Assembly (NCBI RefSeq): GCF_019075875.1
Contig: NZ_JAHOOZ010000001.1
Location: 5,336,001-5,400,000 of the forward strand
Direction: 5' to 3'
Origin: Novosphingobium sp. G106
GTDB lineage: Bacteria; Pseudomonadota; Alphaproteobacteria; Sphingomonadales; Sphingomonadaceae
DNA length: 64,000 nt
The notes beneath the pieces are model-generated. The model was not told where the DNA came from. It did not search any database and saw only the letters and a program-made list of their open reading frames with translations. Made by a program: the position numbers and the translations under genes. Shown here piece by piece: positions 1 to 8,087 of the stretch; positions within the stretch are counted from its first letter, which is position 1, and every line of letters starts with the position of its first letter.

Positions 1-764
1 GGGCCGCGGTAGCGTTGCGGATCGCCTTCGAAGTGGCCGAAGAAGCGCTCGGTATCGAATTCTACCGCGGCGGGGCCGTTGCCGGCGCGAACATAGTCGA
101 GCACTTCGCGCATGGTGTCGTGGACCGCGAAGAAGTCGGTCCCGTCGGCGCGCCAGACCTTCATGCCGAAGGCCTCGGCGCGGCTGGCGATGTCCTTCTG
201 CGTGCCGACGGCATAGTCGACGCCGGTGTGCTCGGAATAGTGGTTGTTCTCGAAGACGAAGATGCAGGGCGCCTGGGTGACCACTGCCATGTTCATCGCT
301 TCGAAAGTCGTGCCCTGGTTGCAGGCGCCGTCGCCCGAAAAGGCGATCGAGACCTTGCCGGCACCGTCGAGCTTGGCCGCGAGCGCCGCACCCACCGCGA
401 TCGGCGCGCCGCCGCCGACGATGCCGTTGGCGCCGAGCATGCCCTGGTCGACGTCGGCGATGTGCATCGAGCCGCCCTTGCCCTTGCAGAGCCCTTCGCG
501 GCTGCCCCAAATCTCTTTCATCATGCCGTCCAGATCACAGCCCTTGGCCAGGCAATGGCCGTGGCCGCGGTGGGTCGAGACGATTTTGTCCGAGGTATCG
601 AGATGCTCGCAGACGCCCACCGCCACGGCTTCCTGGCCGCAGTAGAGATGGGTGAAGCCGGCGATCTCGCCGGTCTGGATCTCGGTATGGAGGCGCTCCT
701 CGAATTCGCGGATCACCTTCATCTGGCGGTAGGCGCCCAGCAGCGCCTCGCGGCTCAATTGCAT
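1..764 (-). CDS. 2-oxoacid (pyruvate/acetoin-type) dehydrogenase E1 alpha subunit, 3' end cut by the window
   Basis: Thiamine-diphosphate-dependent E1 alpha subunit, which decarboxylates a 2-oxoacid for transfer to the lipoyl E2. The ATG at 764 is preceded by GGGAG seven bases upstream, and the frame stays open to the left edge, so the C-terminus is missing. The visible translation begins MQLSREALLGAYRQMKVIRE, contains the E1-alpha stretch GHGHCLAKG followed by SREGLCKGKGGSMH, and has the TPP-binding motif GDG at about residue 143, closed by ENNHYS about 30 residues later. It lies 28 bp downstream of the acyl-CoA dehydrogenase and is probably the last visible gene of the 3544-to-1 operon. The E1 beta partner should lie beyond the window. 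Substrate (pyruvate, acetoin or a branched 2-oxoacid) cannot be told. Confidence 0.88.
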   Translation of the reverse strand, partial: MQLSREALLGAYRQMKVIREFEERLHTEIQTGEIAGFTHLYCGQEAVAVGVCEHLDTSDKIVSTHRGHGHCLAKGCDLDGMMKEIWGSREGLCKGKGGSMHIADVDQGMLGANGIVGGGAPIAVGAALAAKLDGAGKVSIAFSGDGACNQGTTFEAMNMAVVTQAPCIFVFENNHYSEHTGVDYAVGTQKDIASRAEAFGMKVWRADGTDFFAVHDTMREVLDYVRAGNGPAAVEFDTERFFGHFEGDPQRYRG

Positions 765-792
765 CCTTTGCTCCCGCTCATTCTGTTCTGCA

Positions 793-2007
793 TCACCCGC
801 CCAGCCCGAGTACCGATCGCGCGATGATGTTGGCCTGGACCTCGTTGGTTCCCCCGAAGATCGTCCAGGCACGGCTGTTGAGATAGCGTGGCGCTGCAAG
901 CTGCGCATCACGCGAATGGATGGGCTCGGGCGCGTTGTCGCCATAGAGCGGGCGCGCCATTTCGAGCTGAAGCCCAGCGGGGCCGTAGAGATCCACCGCC
1001 AGAAGATCGATCTCCTGCCGCAGGTTCGAAGCGAGCAGCTTGGTCAGCGAGGTCTGAGGCCCCGGCTTGCGGCCGCGGGCGAGCTCCGAGATGATCTTGA
1101 GCTCGATCATCTCGAGCGCCTGCACGCCGAGCCGGGCGCGGGCGAGCCGGCGCTGCCATGCCGCGTCACGCTCCATCGTGCCGCCGCGGCCGTCGCTCTC
1201 CTTGCGCGCCGCGGAAGCGAGCTGGTCCAGGTCGTAGATCAGCTTGGGCGCGTGGCACGAGCCGCCGCGTTCGTTCTCGAGCAGGAATTTGGCGATGGTC
1301 CAGCCCTGGCCTTCGTCGCCGACGAGATCCTGCGCGGGCACGACGACGTCTTCTAAGAACACTTGGTTGACCTCGTGATCGCCCGCCACGGTGAGGATCG
1401 GGCGGACCGAGATACCGGGCTGGTTCATGTCGACCAGCAGGAAGCTGATCCCAGCCTGCTTCTTCACGTCGGGATCGGTGCGAACCAGGCAGAACATGCG
1501 ATTGGCGTGGTGCGCGTGGGTGGTCCAGATTTTCGAGCCGTTGAGCACGTAACGGTCGCCGTCCCGCACCGCGCGGCATTGCAGCGAGGCGAGGTCGGAG
1601 CCGCTGCCGGGCTCGGAGAAGCCCTGGCACCAGTAGTCCTCGCCGCTGAGGATGCGCGGCAGGTAGAAAGCCTTCTGCTCTTCGGTCCCGAAGGTCCAGA
1701 TCACCGGGGCGACGAGCTTCAGCCCCAGTACCGTCAGGTTCGGCGCGCCGGCAAGCGCACATTCCTTCTCGAAGATGTAGCGCCGCAGCGGGCTCCAGCC
1801 GGTGCCGCCGTGCTGCTCGGGCCATTGGTAGCCAAGCCAGCCCTTTGCGTTGAGCACGGCATTCCAGGCCTGGCCGATCTCGGGCTCGACGAAGACCGTC
1901 GGCGAGGCAGCGGCGCCCGCGCGGATGCTTTCGGGCAGGTGTTGCTTGAGGAAGGCGCGGACTTCGTCGCGGAAGGCGGCATCGTCCGGGGAGAGGTCGA
2001 TGTCCAT
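793..2007 (-). CDS. acyl-CoA dehydrogenase family protein
   Basis: FAD-dependent alpha,beta-dehydrogenation of an acyl-CoA thioester. The 404 residues match the usual family length. Visible signatures are the flavin/substrate motif CQGFSEPGSGSDLAS at about residues 127-141, the middle beta-domain stretch GSKIWTTHAHHANRM, and the C-terminal FAD-contact stretch IFGGTNEVQANII. The start overlaps the stop of the upstream thiolase gene by one base (TGATG), which points to translational coupling. The operon order DUF35, thiolase-like, acyl-CoA dehydrogenase, E1 alpha suggests a side-chain or ring-fragment beta-oxidation module. Chain length and substrate are not predictable. I see no frameshift or missing motif. 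Confidence 0.93.
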   Translation of the reverse strand: MDIDLSPDDAAFRDEVRAFLKQHLPESIRAGAAASPTVFVEPEIGQAWNAVLNAKGWLGYQWPEQHGGTGWSPLRRYIFEKECALAGAPNLTVLGLKLVAPVIWTFGTEEQKAFYLPRILSGEDYWCQGFSEPGSGSDLASLQCRAVRDGDRYVLNGSKIWTTHAHHANRMFCLVRTDPDVKKQAGISFLLVDMNQPGISVRPILTVAGDHEVNQVFLEDVVVPAQDLVGDEGQGWTIAKFLLENERGGSCHAPKLIYDLDQLASAARKESDGRGGTMERDAAWQRRLARARLGVQALEMIELKIISELARGRKPGPQTSLTKLLASNLRQEIDLLAVDLYGPAGLQLEMARPLYGDNAPEPIHSRDAQLAAPRYLNSRAWTIFGGTNEVQANIIARSVLGLGG

Positions 2008-3152
2008 CAGCGCTCCAGAATGGTCACGGCGGAAACGCCGGGGGCGCCATAGACGTGGCTGTAGGCGGTCTTGGGCGCGCCCGGCACTTGCCGACCGCCG
2101 CCATCGCCGCGCAGCTGCACGACGTTCTCGTAGACCTGGCGCAGGCCCGAGGCGCCGATCGGCTCGCCGCAGGCGAGGCAGCCGCCGTCCGTGTTGACCG
2201 GCAGCGCGCCGCCGATCTCGGTCCGGCCCTCGGCCAGCCAGGCTTCCTGCTCGCCATCGCGGCAGAAACCGTTCTCGGCCAGGTGCATGATCTCGGCGCC
2301 GGCCTCGGTATCCTGGAGCTGCGCGACCTGGACGTCCTCAGGGCCGATGCCGGCGATGCGGAAGGCGTCTGCCGAGGCGATGTTCGTCGCCGAACCGCCA
2401 CGCACCACGTCGATCGACGGGGCAAAGACCTCGAACGAACCCGGCGGGCGGGTGCGCATCGCCGCGGCCTTCAGCCGGATCAGCGGCTTGCCCAGTTCGC
2501 GCGCCTTCTTCTCGCTGGCGAGGATCAGCGCGACACCGCCCTCGGCGGGCGAGCAGAACATGAACTTGGTATAAGGATCGCTGACCAGCGGCGCTTCGAG
2601 AATCGTCTCCAGCGCTACCGGCTCACGCCGCCAGGCGTGCGGGGCGTGGACGGCGTTGCGGAAGGCCTTCTCGGCGACGCGGCCGAGCGAAGTTTGCGAG
2701 ATGCCGTGCTCGTGCATGTAGCGCATGATCTTGGCGCCGAAGAACTGCGTGGTGATCATGTAGCCCGCCTCGCCGTACCAGTCGGGCAGGTTGTATTCGG
2801 CCGGCAGCGCGTTGAAAGCGCCACGCGGGTGCTTGTCGAAGCCGACCGCGAAGCCGAGGTCGAAGGCGCCCGACTGGATCGCCATCGAGGCCGATGCCAG
2901 CGAGGAACCGCCCGCCGCGCAGCCGTTCTTGACGTTGATGAACTGGATGCCGGTCAGCCCCAGCCGCTCGACCATCGTATCGGGATTGCCCGCCGCGTCG
3001 GAGCCGCCGTAAGCGAACTGGATCTGCGGCCATTCGATGCCCGCGTCGCCGAGCGCTTGGCGCACTGCAAAAACGCCCTGTTCCAACCCGGACACACCAT
3101 CGGTGCGGCCAAACGGGTGGATGCCGATGCCGACGATGCAGACGTCGCTCAT
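2007..3152 (-). CDS. thiolase-like (SCP-x/lipid-transfer type) acyltransferase or retro-aldolase
   Basis: A thiolase-superfamily protein of 381 residues that starts MSDVCIVGIGIHPFGRTDG, as SCP-x/Ltp-type thiolases do. A candidate nucleophilic cysteine is C78 in KNGCAAGGSS. The C-terminal region has GGCLACGEPIGASG and a late His in SHVYGAPG. Its ATG overlaps the stop of the upstream DUF35 gene (ATGA), so the two are probably co-translated. In steroid side-chain degradation, DUF35 proteins pair with thiolase-like proteins of this type, and some such pairs (Ltp2/ChsH2) act as retro-aldolases rather than thiolases. Both reactions remain possible here. The retained cysteine slightly favours thiolysis. 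Confidence 0.88.
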   Translation of the reverse strand: MSDVCIVGIGIHPFGRTDGVSGLEQGVFAVRQALGDAGIEWPQIQFAYGGSDAAGNPDTMVERLGLTGIQFINVKNGCAAGGSSLASASMAIQSGAFDLGFAVGFDKHPRGAFNALPAEYNLPDWYGEAGYMITTQFFGAKIMRYMHEHGISQTSLGRVAEKAFRNAVHAPHAWRREPVALETILEAPLVSDPYTKFMFCSPAEGGVALILASEKKARELGKPLIRLKAAAMRTRPPGSFEVFAPSIDVVRGGSATNIASADAFRIAGIGPEDVQVAQLQDTEAGAEIMHLAENGFCRDGEQEAWLAEGRTEIGGALPVNTDGGCLACGEPIGASGLRQVYENVVQLRGDGGGRQVPGAPKTAYSHVYGAPGVSAVTILER

Positions 3153-3544
3153 GCTGCACCCCCCGCCGGCTGAAACGCGTGGATCAACACGCCGTCGGTT
3201 GCATCGGGATCGAGCGGGATCTGGGTGAGCTCGAGCGACATGCCGATGCGCACCTCATCGAGCCCGACATTGGCCAGGCGCGCCTCGACGATCGTCTCGC
3301 CCGGCAGTTCGACATAGGCGACCGCCCAGGGCGCGAAATCCTCGGGCCCGGCATAGGGCGGCGACTTCGGGCGATAACGCTGGACGGTGTAGGACCACAG
3401 TGTCCCGTCCCGCCGCAGCGGCCAGGCTTCGTAATCGTTGCTCTCGGGGCAGGGGAAGACGATCCGCCCGGTCTCGCGATGGCGGCCACCGATCAGCCGC
3501 GGCGGCGCATCATCGGTGAACAGGCCTTCGGCAATCGCGCGCAT
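3149..3544 (-). CDS. DUF35/OB-fold acyl-CoA-associated protein without zinc-ribbon cysteines
   Basis: A 131-residue protein with the DUF35 pattern: an N-terminal ribbon-like part (ETGRIVFPCPESNDYEAWPL) followed by an OB-fold (GTLWSYTVQRYRPKSPPYAG, then PWAVAYVELPGETIVEARL). Family members usually carry a four-cysteine zinc ribbon at the N-terminus. Only one cysteine (in FPCPE) is visible here, so zinc binding is probably lost. DUF35 proteins form complexes with thiolase-like enzymes, and the 4-bp ATGA overlap with the downstream thiolase gene supports that partnership. It is the first gene of the minus-strand operon and is read away from the divergent GMC oxidoreductase gene. Confidence 0.85.
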   Translation of the reverse strand: MRAIAEGLFTDDAPPRLIGGRHRETGRIVFPCPESNDYEAWPLRRDGTLWSYTVQRYRPKSPPYAGPEDFAPWAVAYVELPGETIVEARLANVGLDEVRIGMSLELTQIPLDPDATDGVLIHAFQPAGGAA

Positions 3545-3622
3545 CTTGCTCCCATCCCGTGAAGCTGACTCTTGATGGTCGATCCTTACGCCTGCCGCCG
3601 CCCGCTTTCCGACTCATCAAAA

Positions 3623-3635
3623 CGCTAGGGTAGCG
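3623..3635. promoter_or_regulatory. CTAG-containing inverted repeat in a divergent intergenic region
   Basis: CGCTA-GGG-TAGCG is a perfect 5-bp inverted repeat with a 3-bp centre. It lies between the divergently read DUF35 gene (start 3544) and the GMC oxidoreductase gene (start 3677), a suitable place for an operator serving both. CTAG also appears in several other divergent intergenic regions of this window. The regulator is unknown. Confidence 0.4.
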
Positions 3636-3676
3636 ATTGTGCCAGTCTGTGCGACCAGTGGGACTGGGAGGCGGAT

Positions 3677-5296
3677 ATGGCCGAAAGCTGGGACTACATC
3701 ATCGTCGGAGCTGGCTCTGCAGGCTGCGTCATGGCCGAACGGCTGAGTGCCGACGGAAGGTCGCGCGTGCTGGTGCTCGAAGCCGGCGGTGAGAACGACA
3801 GCTTCTGGGTGACGCTGCCCAAGGGCGTCGCAAAACTGGTCCAGAAGCCCGAGCACATGTGGACCTATCCGGTCAGCCAGCCGCGCGAGCAGGGCGGCCC
3901 GCTCGGCGAAGTCTGGATTCGCGGCAAGGGGCTGGGCGGCTCGTCTTCGATCAACGGCATGATCTGGAGCCGGGGCGAGCCGGCGGACTACGATGCCTGG
4001 GAAGCAGCGGGCGCGACTGGCTGGAACGGCGCAGCGATGACCGAGGCGTTTCTCGCACTAGAGGATCATGCCGCTGGACCGGGTCCGCTGCGCGGCAGCG
4101 GTGGGCGGGTGCACGTCGATCCCGCCGCCTTCACTTATCCGCTGGCCGATCGCATGATCGAAGCCGGCGAGGCGCTGGGCATGCAGCGCGTAAACGACCT
4201 CAATGGTACGACCGGCCCCCGAGTGGGTCTGTTCAGCCACAACATCCGGAACGGACGCCGCGAAAGCGCCGCACGCACTTTCCTCGCGCCGGCACGCAAA
4301 CGCCCGAACGTCGAAGTGGTGACCGGTGCGCTGGCCGAACGCATCGTGTTCGAGGGCCGCCGCGCCGTGGCGGTCGAGGCCGCGGTCAACGGGATGCCCC
4401 GCCGCTTCGACTGCTCAGGCGAAATCGTCGTCTCGGGCGGCGCGATGGAAAGCCCGTTGCTGCTGCAGCGCTCGGGCATCGGTGACGGCGACCGGCTGCG
4501 GGCGGCAGGCATCGAAGTCGCGGCGCATTCTCCCGATGTCGGCGAGCGGATGATCGAGCATCTCTCGTTCTCGATGCCCTACCGGCTCGAGAAGGGGAAA
4601 GGCACCAACCGCAGCTTCTTCGGCGTGGGCGCGGCGCTCGCGATGGCGCGTTACCTGCTGCGCCACGACGGGATCATGGCGACCGGGCCGTTCGAAGTCG
4701 GCGCCTTCTGCAATGTCGCCCACCCAGACGGGCGCACCGACACGCAGCTCTATCTGGGCGGCTATACGTTCAAGGTCGGCGACGACAACGATCCGGTCCC
4801 GCTCGACAAGATCGACCCGCGCCCCGGCGTGACGATCTATGGCCAGCTCTTGCGGCTCACCAGCGAAGGCTCCCTGCGGGTGAGCGGGCCGGCCAGCAGC
4901 GACGCTCCGCAGATCCTGCCCAACTGGCTCAGCACCGAGCACGACCGCACTTCGGCGATCAACCTGATGCGGCTGATGCGCGCCTATATGGCGGCACCGC
5001 CGCTCGGGCAGATGGTCGGTGCCGAGATGGTTCCGGGGCCGGCCGTGCAATCGGACGAGGAACTGCTAGCCGCCTTCCGGCGCCTGTCGAGCTGCGGACT
5101 CCACGCGATCCGCAGCTGTCGCATGGGCAGCGATGCCGATGCCGTGGTCGATCCCCGCCTGCGCGTGAACGGCGTCGAAGGACTGCGGGTCGCGGATTGC
5201 TCGGTGATCCCAGGGCACGTGACGGGCAACACCAACGCGCCGGCCATGGCGGTGGGGTTGCGCGGCGCGGCAATGATGATCGACGATCGGCGCTAG
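3677..5296 (+). CDS. GMC family FAD-dependent alcohol/choline-type oxidoreductase
   Basis: Oxidises an alcohol using non-covalent FAD. The 539-residue length is typical. The N-terminal Rossmann motif is IIVGAGSAGCVMAERLS at residues 8-24, followed by the acidic ribose contact VLVLEAGGE. The GMC signature region is RGKGLGGSSSINGMIWSRG near residue 85-103. The C-terminal active-site segments are SSCGLHAIRSCRMGSD (catalytic-site His in LHAIRSCRMG) and GHVTGNTNAPAMAVG (Asn partner). It starts at an ATG with GGGAGGCGG just upstream. Its stop overlaps the stop of the convergent LuxR gene in the tetramer CTAG. It probably oxidises a primary or secondary alcohol intermediate of the catabolic island. 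Confidence 0.92.
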   Translation: MAESWDYIIVGAGSAGCVMAERLSADGRSRVLVLEAGGENDSFWVTLPKGVAKLVQKPEHMWTYPVSQPREQGGPLGEVWIRGKGLGGSSSINGMIWSRGEPADYDAWEAAGATGWNGAAMTEAFLALEDHAAGPGPLRGSGGRVHVDPAAFTYPLADRMIEAGEALGMQRVNDLNGTTGPRVGLFSHNIRNGRRESAARTFLAPARKRPNVEVVTGALAERIVFEGRRAVAVEAAVNGMPRRFDCSGEIVVSGGAMESPLLLQRSGIGDGDRLRAAGIEVAAHSPDVGERMIEHLSFSMPYRLEKGKGTNRSFFGVGAALAMARYLLRHDGIMATGPFEVGAFCNVAHPDGRTDTQLYLGGYTFKVGDDNDPVPLDKIDPRPGVTIYGQLLRLTSEGSLRVSGPASSDAPQILPNWLSTEHDRTSAINLMRLMRAYMAAPPLGQMVGAEMVPGPAVQSDEELLAAFRRLSSCGLHAIRSCRMGSDADAVVDPRLRVNGVEGLRVADCSVIPGHVTGNTNAPAMAVGLRGAAMMIDDRR

Positions 5297-6069
5297 CGCG
5301 TGTTCAGCGAGATATAGCCGAGCTGGGCCGCCTTGAAGACCGTCTGGCTGCGGTTGACCGCATTGAGCTTGGTCGCGGCATTGTGGATGTGAAAGCGCAC
5401 CGTGGCGCGGCTGCGCGAGATGATCATGCTGATCTCGAGGTCCGTCTTGCCGATCGCCGCCCAGCGCAGGCATTCGACTTCGCGCTTCGACAGGCGCGAT
5501 TGCGCGGGCAGCGCCTGGGCCGATCCCATGACCTGGACGTAGGTGGAGATGAAGGTCCGCGCATAGAGACCGAAAGCGTCGCCGAATTCGACGAAGGCCT
5601 CCGCGAGGTCGGCCTTGTCGCGGTCGAGCGGGTTGAAGCTGACGGCGCCGATCTGGCCGAATGGCAGGTGCACCGGCACCGCGATCGCGGCCCAGGTCAG
5701 TGCGCGCTGTTCGAAATTGGTCAGGTCGATCGCGTCGAGATAGGCATTGGGCTGATGCGTACGGAAGCCGTCGGCGTTGACCCAGAACGGCTGGCTTTCA
5801 AAGCGGCAGGCGGTGGTCAGCGGTGAATCGAGCGCGATGCGCGAATTGCGCCACCAGACGCGGTCGTCATCGTTCCAGCCGAAAACGTCCTTGGCTAGGA
5901 GATTGCCGTCGGAGTCCACCGGCGTCCGCTTGTCGGCGATGTCGTGAGCTGGCGCAGCGCGCATGCCACAGGACATTGCGATCTCGTGCAGGGCCTCGGC
6001 GGCGCGGCGGATATCCCCAGGGCCCGAGACCCGAACTGCGTCGATGTTAGCCTGCGATAGCAGCGGCAT
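5293..6069 (-). CDS. LuxR-family transcriptional regulator with autoinducer-binding-like domain
   Basis: The C-terminal helix-turn-helix of the LuxR/FixJ type is clear: LSKREVECLRWAAIGKTDLE followed by SRSRATVRFHIHNAATKL. The N-terminal half resembles an autoinducer-binding domain (WWRNSRIALDSPL then FWVNADGF). The frame extends upstream to 6135, but the ATG at 6069 (MPLLSQANIDAV) is preceded by GGGGAGACGGAA, a good ribosome-binding site, so I use it (258 residues). No LuxI-type synthase is seen in the window, so it is a LuxR solo here and its ligand is unknown. It is divergent from the acyl-CoA dehydrogenase at 6208 and could control that gene, itself, or the neighbouring GMC gene. Confidence 0.88.
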   Translation of the reverse strand: MPLLSQANIDAVRVSGPGDIRRAAEALHEIAMSCGMRAAPAHDIADKRTPVDSDGNLLAKDVFGWNDDDRVWWRNSRIALDSPLTTACRFESQPFWVNADGFRTHQPNAYLDAIDLTNFEQRALTWAAIAVPVHLPFGQIGAVSFNPLDRDKADLAEAFVEFGDAFGLYARTFISTYVQVMGSAQALPAQSRLSKREVECLRWAAIGKTDLEISMIISRSRATVRFHIHNAATKLNAVNRSQTVFKAAQLGYISLNTR

Positions 6070-6134
6070 TTCCGTCTCCCCGCACGCTTGTACACGGGAA
6101 ACCAGCGCAGCAAACGAGGAAATCTGCGTTTTCA

Positions 6135-6146
6135 CCCTAACCTTTT
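6135..6146 (-). promoter_or_regulatory. AAAAGGTTAGGG motif upstream of the luxR-type gene
   Basis: The minus strand reads AAAAGGTTAGGG 66 bp upstream of the LuxR-type start at 6069, inside the region shared with the divergent acyl-CoA dehydrogenase. The identical 12-mer occurs on the plus strand at 29551-29562 upstream of a TonB receptor. It is a candidate shared regulator site. No consensus is known to me. Confidence 0.35.
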
Positions 6147-6207
6147 GCTCAGCGTAGTCCGCGCGCCGATGATGTTACAGCCGTCCCATGATACCGGGAG
6201 CGGGCGG

Positions 6208-7326
6208 GTGAATTTCGATCTCAGCGAAGACGAGGAACTATTGAAGGCGCTCGCCGAGCGCTTCGTCGTCGACCATTATGACATTGAAAGCCGGCGCCGC
6301 TTCTTGGCCGAGCCCCACGGCTTCTCGCCGGCGAACTGGAAGCTGCTCGGCGACTTGGGCCTGATCGCCGCGATGTTCGATACCGAGGCCGGCGGTCTCG
6401 ATCTCGATGCTACCGGAATCGCGACCGTGTTCGAAGCGCTGGGCCGCGGCCTCGTCGTCGAGCCCCTGATCGAGAACGTCCTCCTTGCAGGCCGGCTTTT
6501 TGCCGCCACCGCCACGGAACCGCTCCGCGGGGCCTGGCTGCCGAGCCTATTGGCCGGAGAGCGCCGTATCGCCCTGGCTCATGTCGAGGAGCGCAGTCGC
6601 GACGGACGCGCCTGGATCGAGACCCGCGCTACGGTGGACGGAGGCGGTTGGCGGATTTCGGGCGAGAAGGCCTACGTCCCAGCCGCTGGCGGCGCGGACG
6701 GTTTCATCGTCTCGGCGCGGGGCGAGGGCGCACCTGACGACAACGATGGCGTCGGCCTGTTCTTCGTTCCCGCCGATGCTTCCGGCCTGTCGCTGGCGCA
6801 TTGGCACATGGCGGACGGTAGTGTCGCCGCTTCGTTGCGGTTCGATGACGTTGCCGTCGATGGAGCGGGCCGCTTGACCGGCGGCCTTGCCGAGATCGCC
6901 GTAGCCGGAGAACTCGCCAGCCTCGCCCGATCGGCTGAGGCGATCGGCGTCATGGAGCGGATATTCTCCGAGACGATCGATCACCTCCGCACGCGTGAGC
7001 AGTACGGCGCGCGGCTGGCATCGTTCCAGGCATTGCAGCATCGGATGGTGGCGCACTATGCCGCGATCGAGCAGGCACGCGGCTTGATGAACCTGGCGAT
7101 GGTGTCGTGGCGGCAGCCCGAATTCGGCAGCGCCGTGCTGGGTGCACGGGCCTTCGTTTCCGAGGTCTCGGTCGCGCTCGGCCACGACATGATCCAGTTC
7201 CATGGCGGCATGGGCGTGACCGACGAATTGTCGGTTGGCCACGGCCACAAGCGGCTGCTGGTGCTGTCGCGCTGGCCCGACGGCCCCGACGCCGCGCTCG
7301 ATCGCTTCGCCGGGGTTGAGAGCTAG
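6208..7326 (+). CDS. divergent acyl-CoA dehydrogenase family protein
   Basis: 372 residues from a GTG at 6208 (MNFDLSEDEELLKALAERFV), which has GGGAG seven bases upstream. In-frame ATGs at 6169/6172 would add a non-conserved tail. The fold is acyl-CoA dehydrogenase: an all-helical N-domain, a middle domain (GGWRISGEKAYVPAAGGADG) and a C-domain (TREQYGARLASFQALQHRM, then MIQFHGGMGVTDELSVGH). The middle-domain flavin motif usually written FSEPGAGSD is replaced by a stretch around RIALAHVEERSRDG. Such divergent members often act as the second subunit of a heteromeric enzyme, which is inference here. Its stop shares CTAG with the convergent ThuA-like gene. Confidence 0.88.
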   Translation: MNFDLSEDEELLKALAERFVVDHYDIESRRRFLAEPHGFSPANWKLLGDLGLIAAMFDTEAGGLDLDATGIATVFEALGRGLVVEPLIENVLLAGRLFAATATEPLRGAWLPSLLAGERRIALAHVEERSRDGRAWIETRATVDGGGWRISGEKAYVPAAGGADGFIVSARGEGAPDDNDGVGLFFVPADASGLSLAHWHMADGSVAASLRFDDVAVDGAGRLTGGLAEIAVAGELASLARSAEAIGVMERIFSETIDHLRTREQYGARLASFQALQHRMVAHYAAIEQARGLMNLAMVSWRQPEFGSAVLGARAFVSEVSVALGHDMIQFHGGMGVTDELSVGHGHKRLLVLSRWPDGPDAALDRFAGVES

Positions 7327-8087
7327 GCGGGCTGCCGTTCCTTGATCCAGCCGATACCGCGCCGGAGCAGGTCGTAGAACACCGGCAGGTCCCAGGCACA
7401 GCGATCGACCGCTGGCCACCAGTCGAGCATCGGCTGGAGATCGTAGTGCCCGCGGCAGTGCCCCAGCGTCAAATAAAGCACTGCGCCCGCGCCGTGCTGC
7501 TTGATGTAGAACACGGGATGGGTGCCCGGCGCGCCGTCCGCTTCGGCGAAGCCGGTGCCCGGCTCGCTGCATTCGGTCTCGAGCAGCACGTGGAGATCGC
7601 CGTGGCGTTCCATGTGATAGAGCTCGTCGTTGGTGTCGAAAGGCTCGACCCCGGCCACCAGCGGATGGCCGGGGTCGGCGACGGTCACGCGGTAGGGCGC
7701 GATCGGCGGGTGCGAGAGGAACTGGCTGCCTAGCAGGTCCATGAACAGCGGCGCCCAGCGCGGCGCATCCCACAGCCCGTTGTCGAGCATCCGCAGCACC
7801 GAATTGGTGCCGTGCAGTGCATACCAGCGGCCCCCTTTGGCCAGCCAGTCGCGCAGCACCTCCTGCGCCTTGAGCGACGGCGTGACGTCGCAGGTGTAGG
7901 TGATCAGGATATCGGCCTTGGCGATGGCCTCGACCGTCTCATAGTCCTCGAACACGCGCGTGCGGATGCGCGGATCCTCGGCGAGGAGCTTGAGCAGCTC
8001 GAGCCGGGCGAAGTCCATATCGTGCCAGACCCCGCCGCAGACGAGGACGCAGTCGATCCGCGGCGGATGCGCTTCCGCTTGGCTCAC
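7323..8087 (-). CDS. ThuA-like (trehalose-utilisation/glutamine-amidotransferase-fold) protein
   Basis: 254 residues from a GTG at 8087 that overlaps the stop of the upstream Rieske gene (GTGA). An open frame continues to 8282 but would read through that gene. The ThuA-type class-I amidotransferase fold is suggested by IDCVLVCGGVWHDMDFARLE, the strand ADILITYTCDVTP, GGRWYALHGTNSVLRM, and the C-terminal GAVLYLTLGHCRGHYDLQPM. ThuA proteins are linked to sugar modification, but the exact reaction of this subgroup is not established. Coupling to a Rieske oxygenase is notable and suggests a role in the same degradation step. Its stop overlaps the convergent acyl-CoA dehydrogenase stop. Confidence 0.85.
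   Translation of the reverse strand: MSQAEAHPPRIDCVLVCGGVWHDMDFARLELLKLLAEDPRIRTRVFEDYETVEAIAKADILITYTCDVTPSLKAQEVLRDWLAKGGRWYALHGTNSVLRMLDNGLWDAPRWAPLFMDLLGSQFLSHPPIAPYRVTVADPGHPLVAGVEPFDTNDELYHMERHGDLHVLLETECSEPGTGFAEADGAPGTHPVFYIKQHGAGAVLYLTLGHCRGHYDLQPMLDWWPAVDRCAWDLPVFYDLLRRGIGWIKERQPA

Noticed and set aside
2055..3173. 372-residue plus-strand frame opposite the thiolase gene
   Set aside because: No motif, composition of an antisense frame in GC-rich DNA. The minus-strand thiolase-like protein has clear family features.
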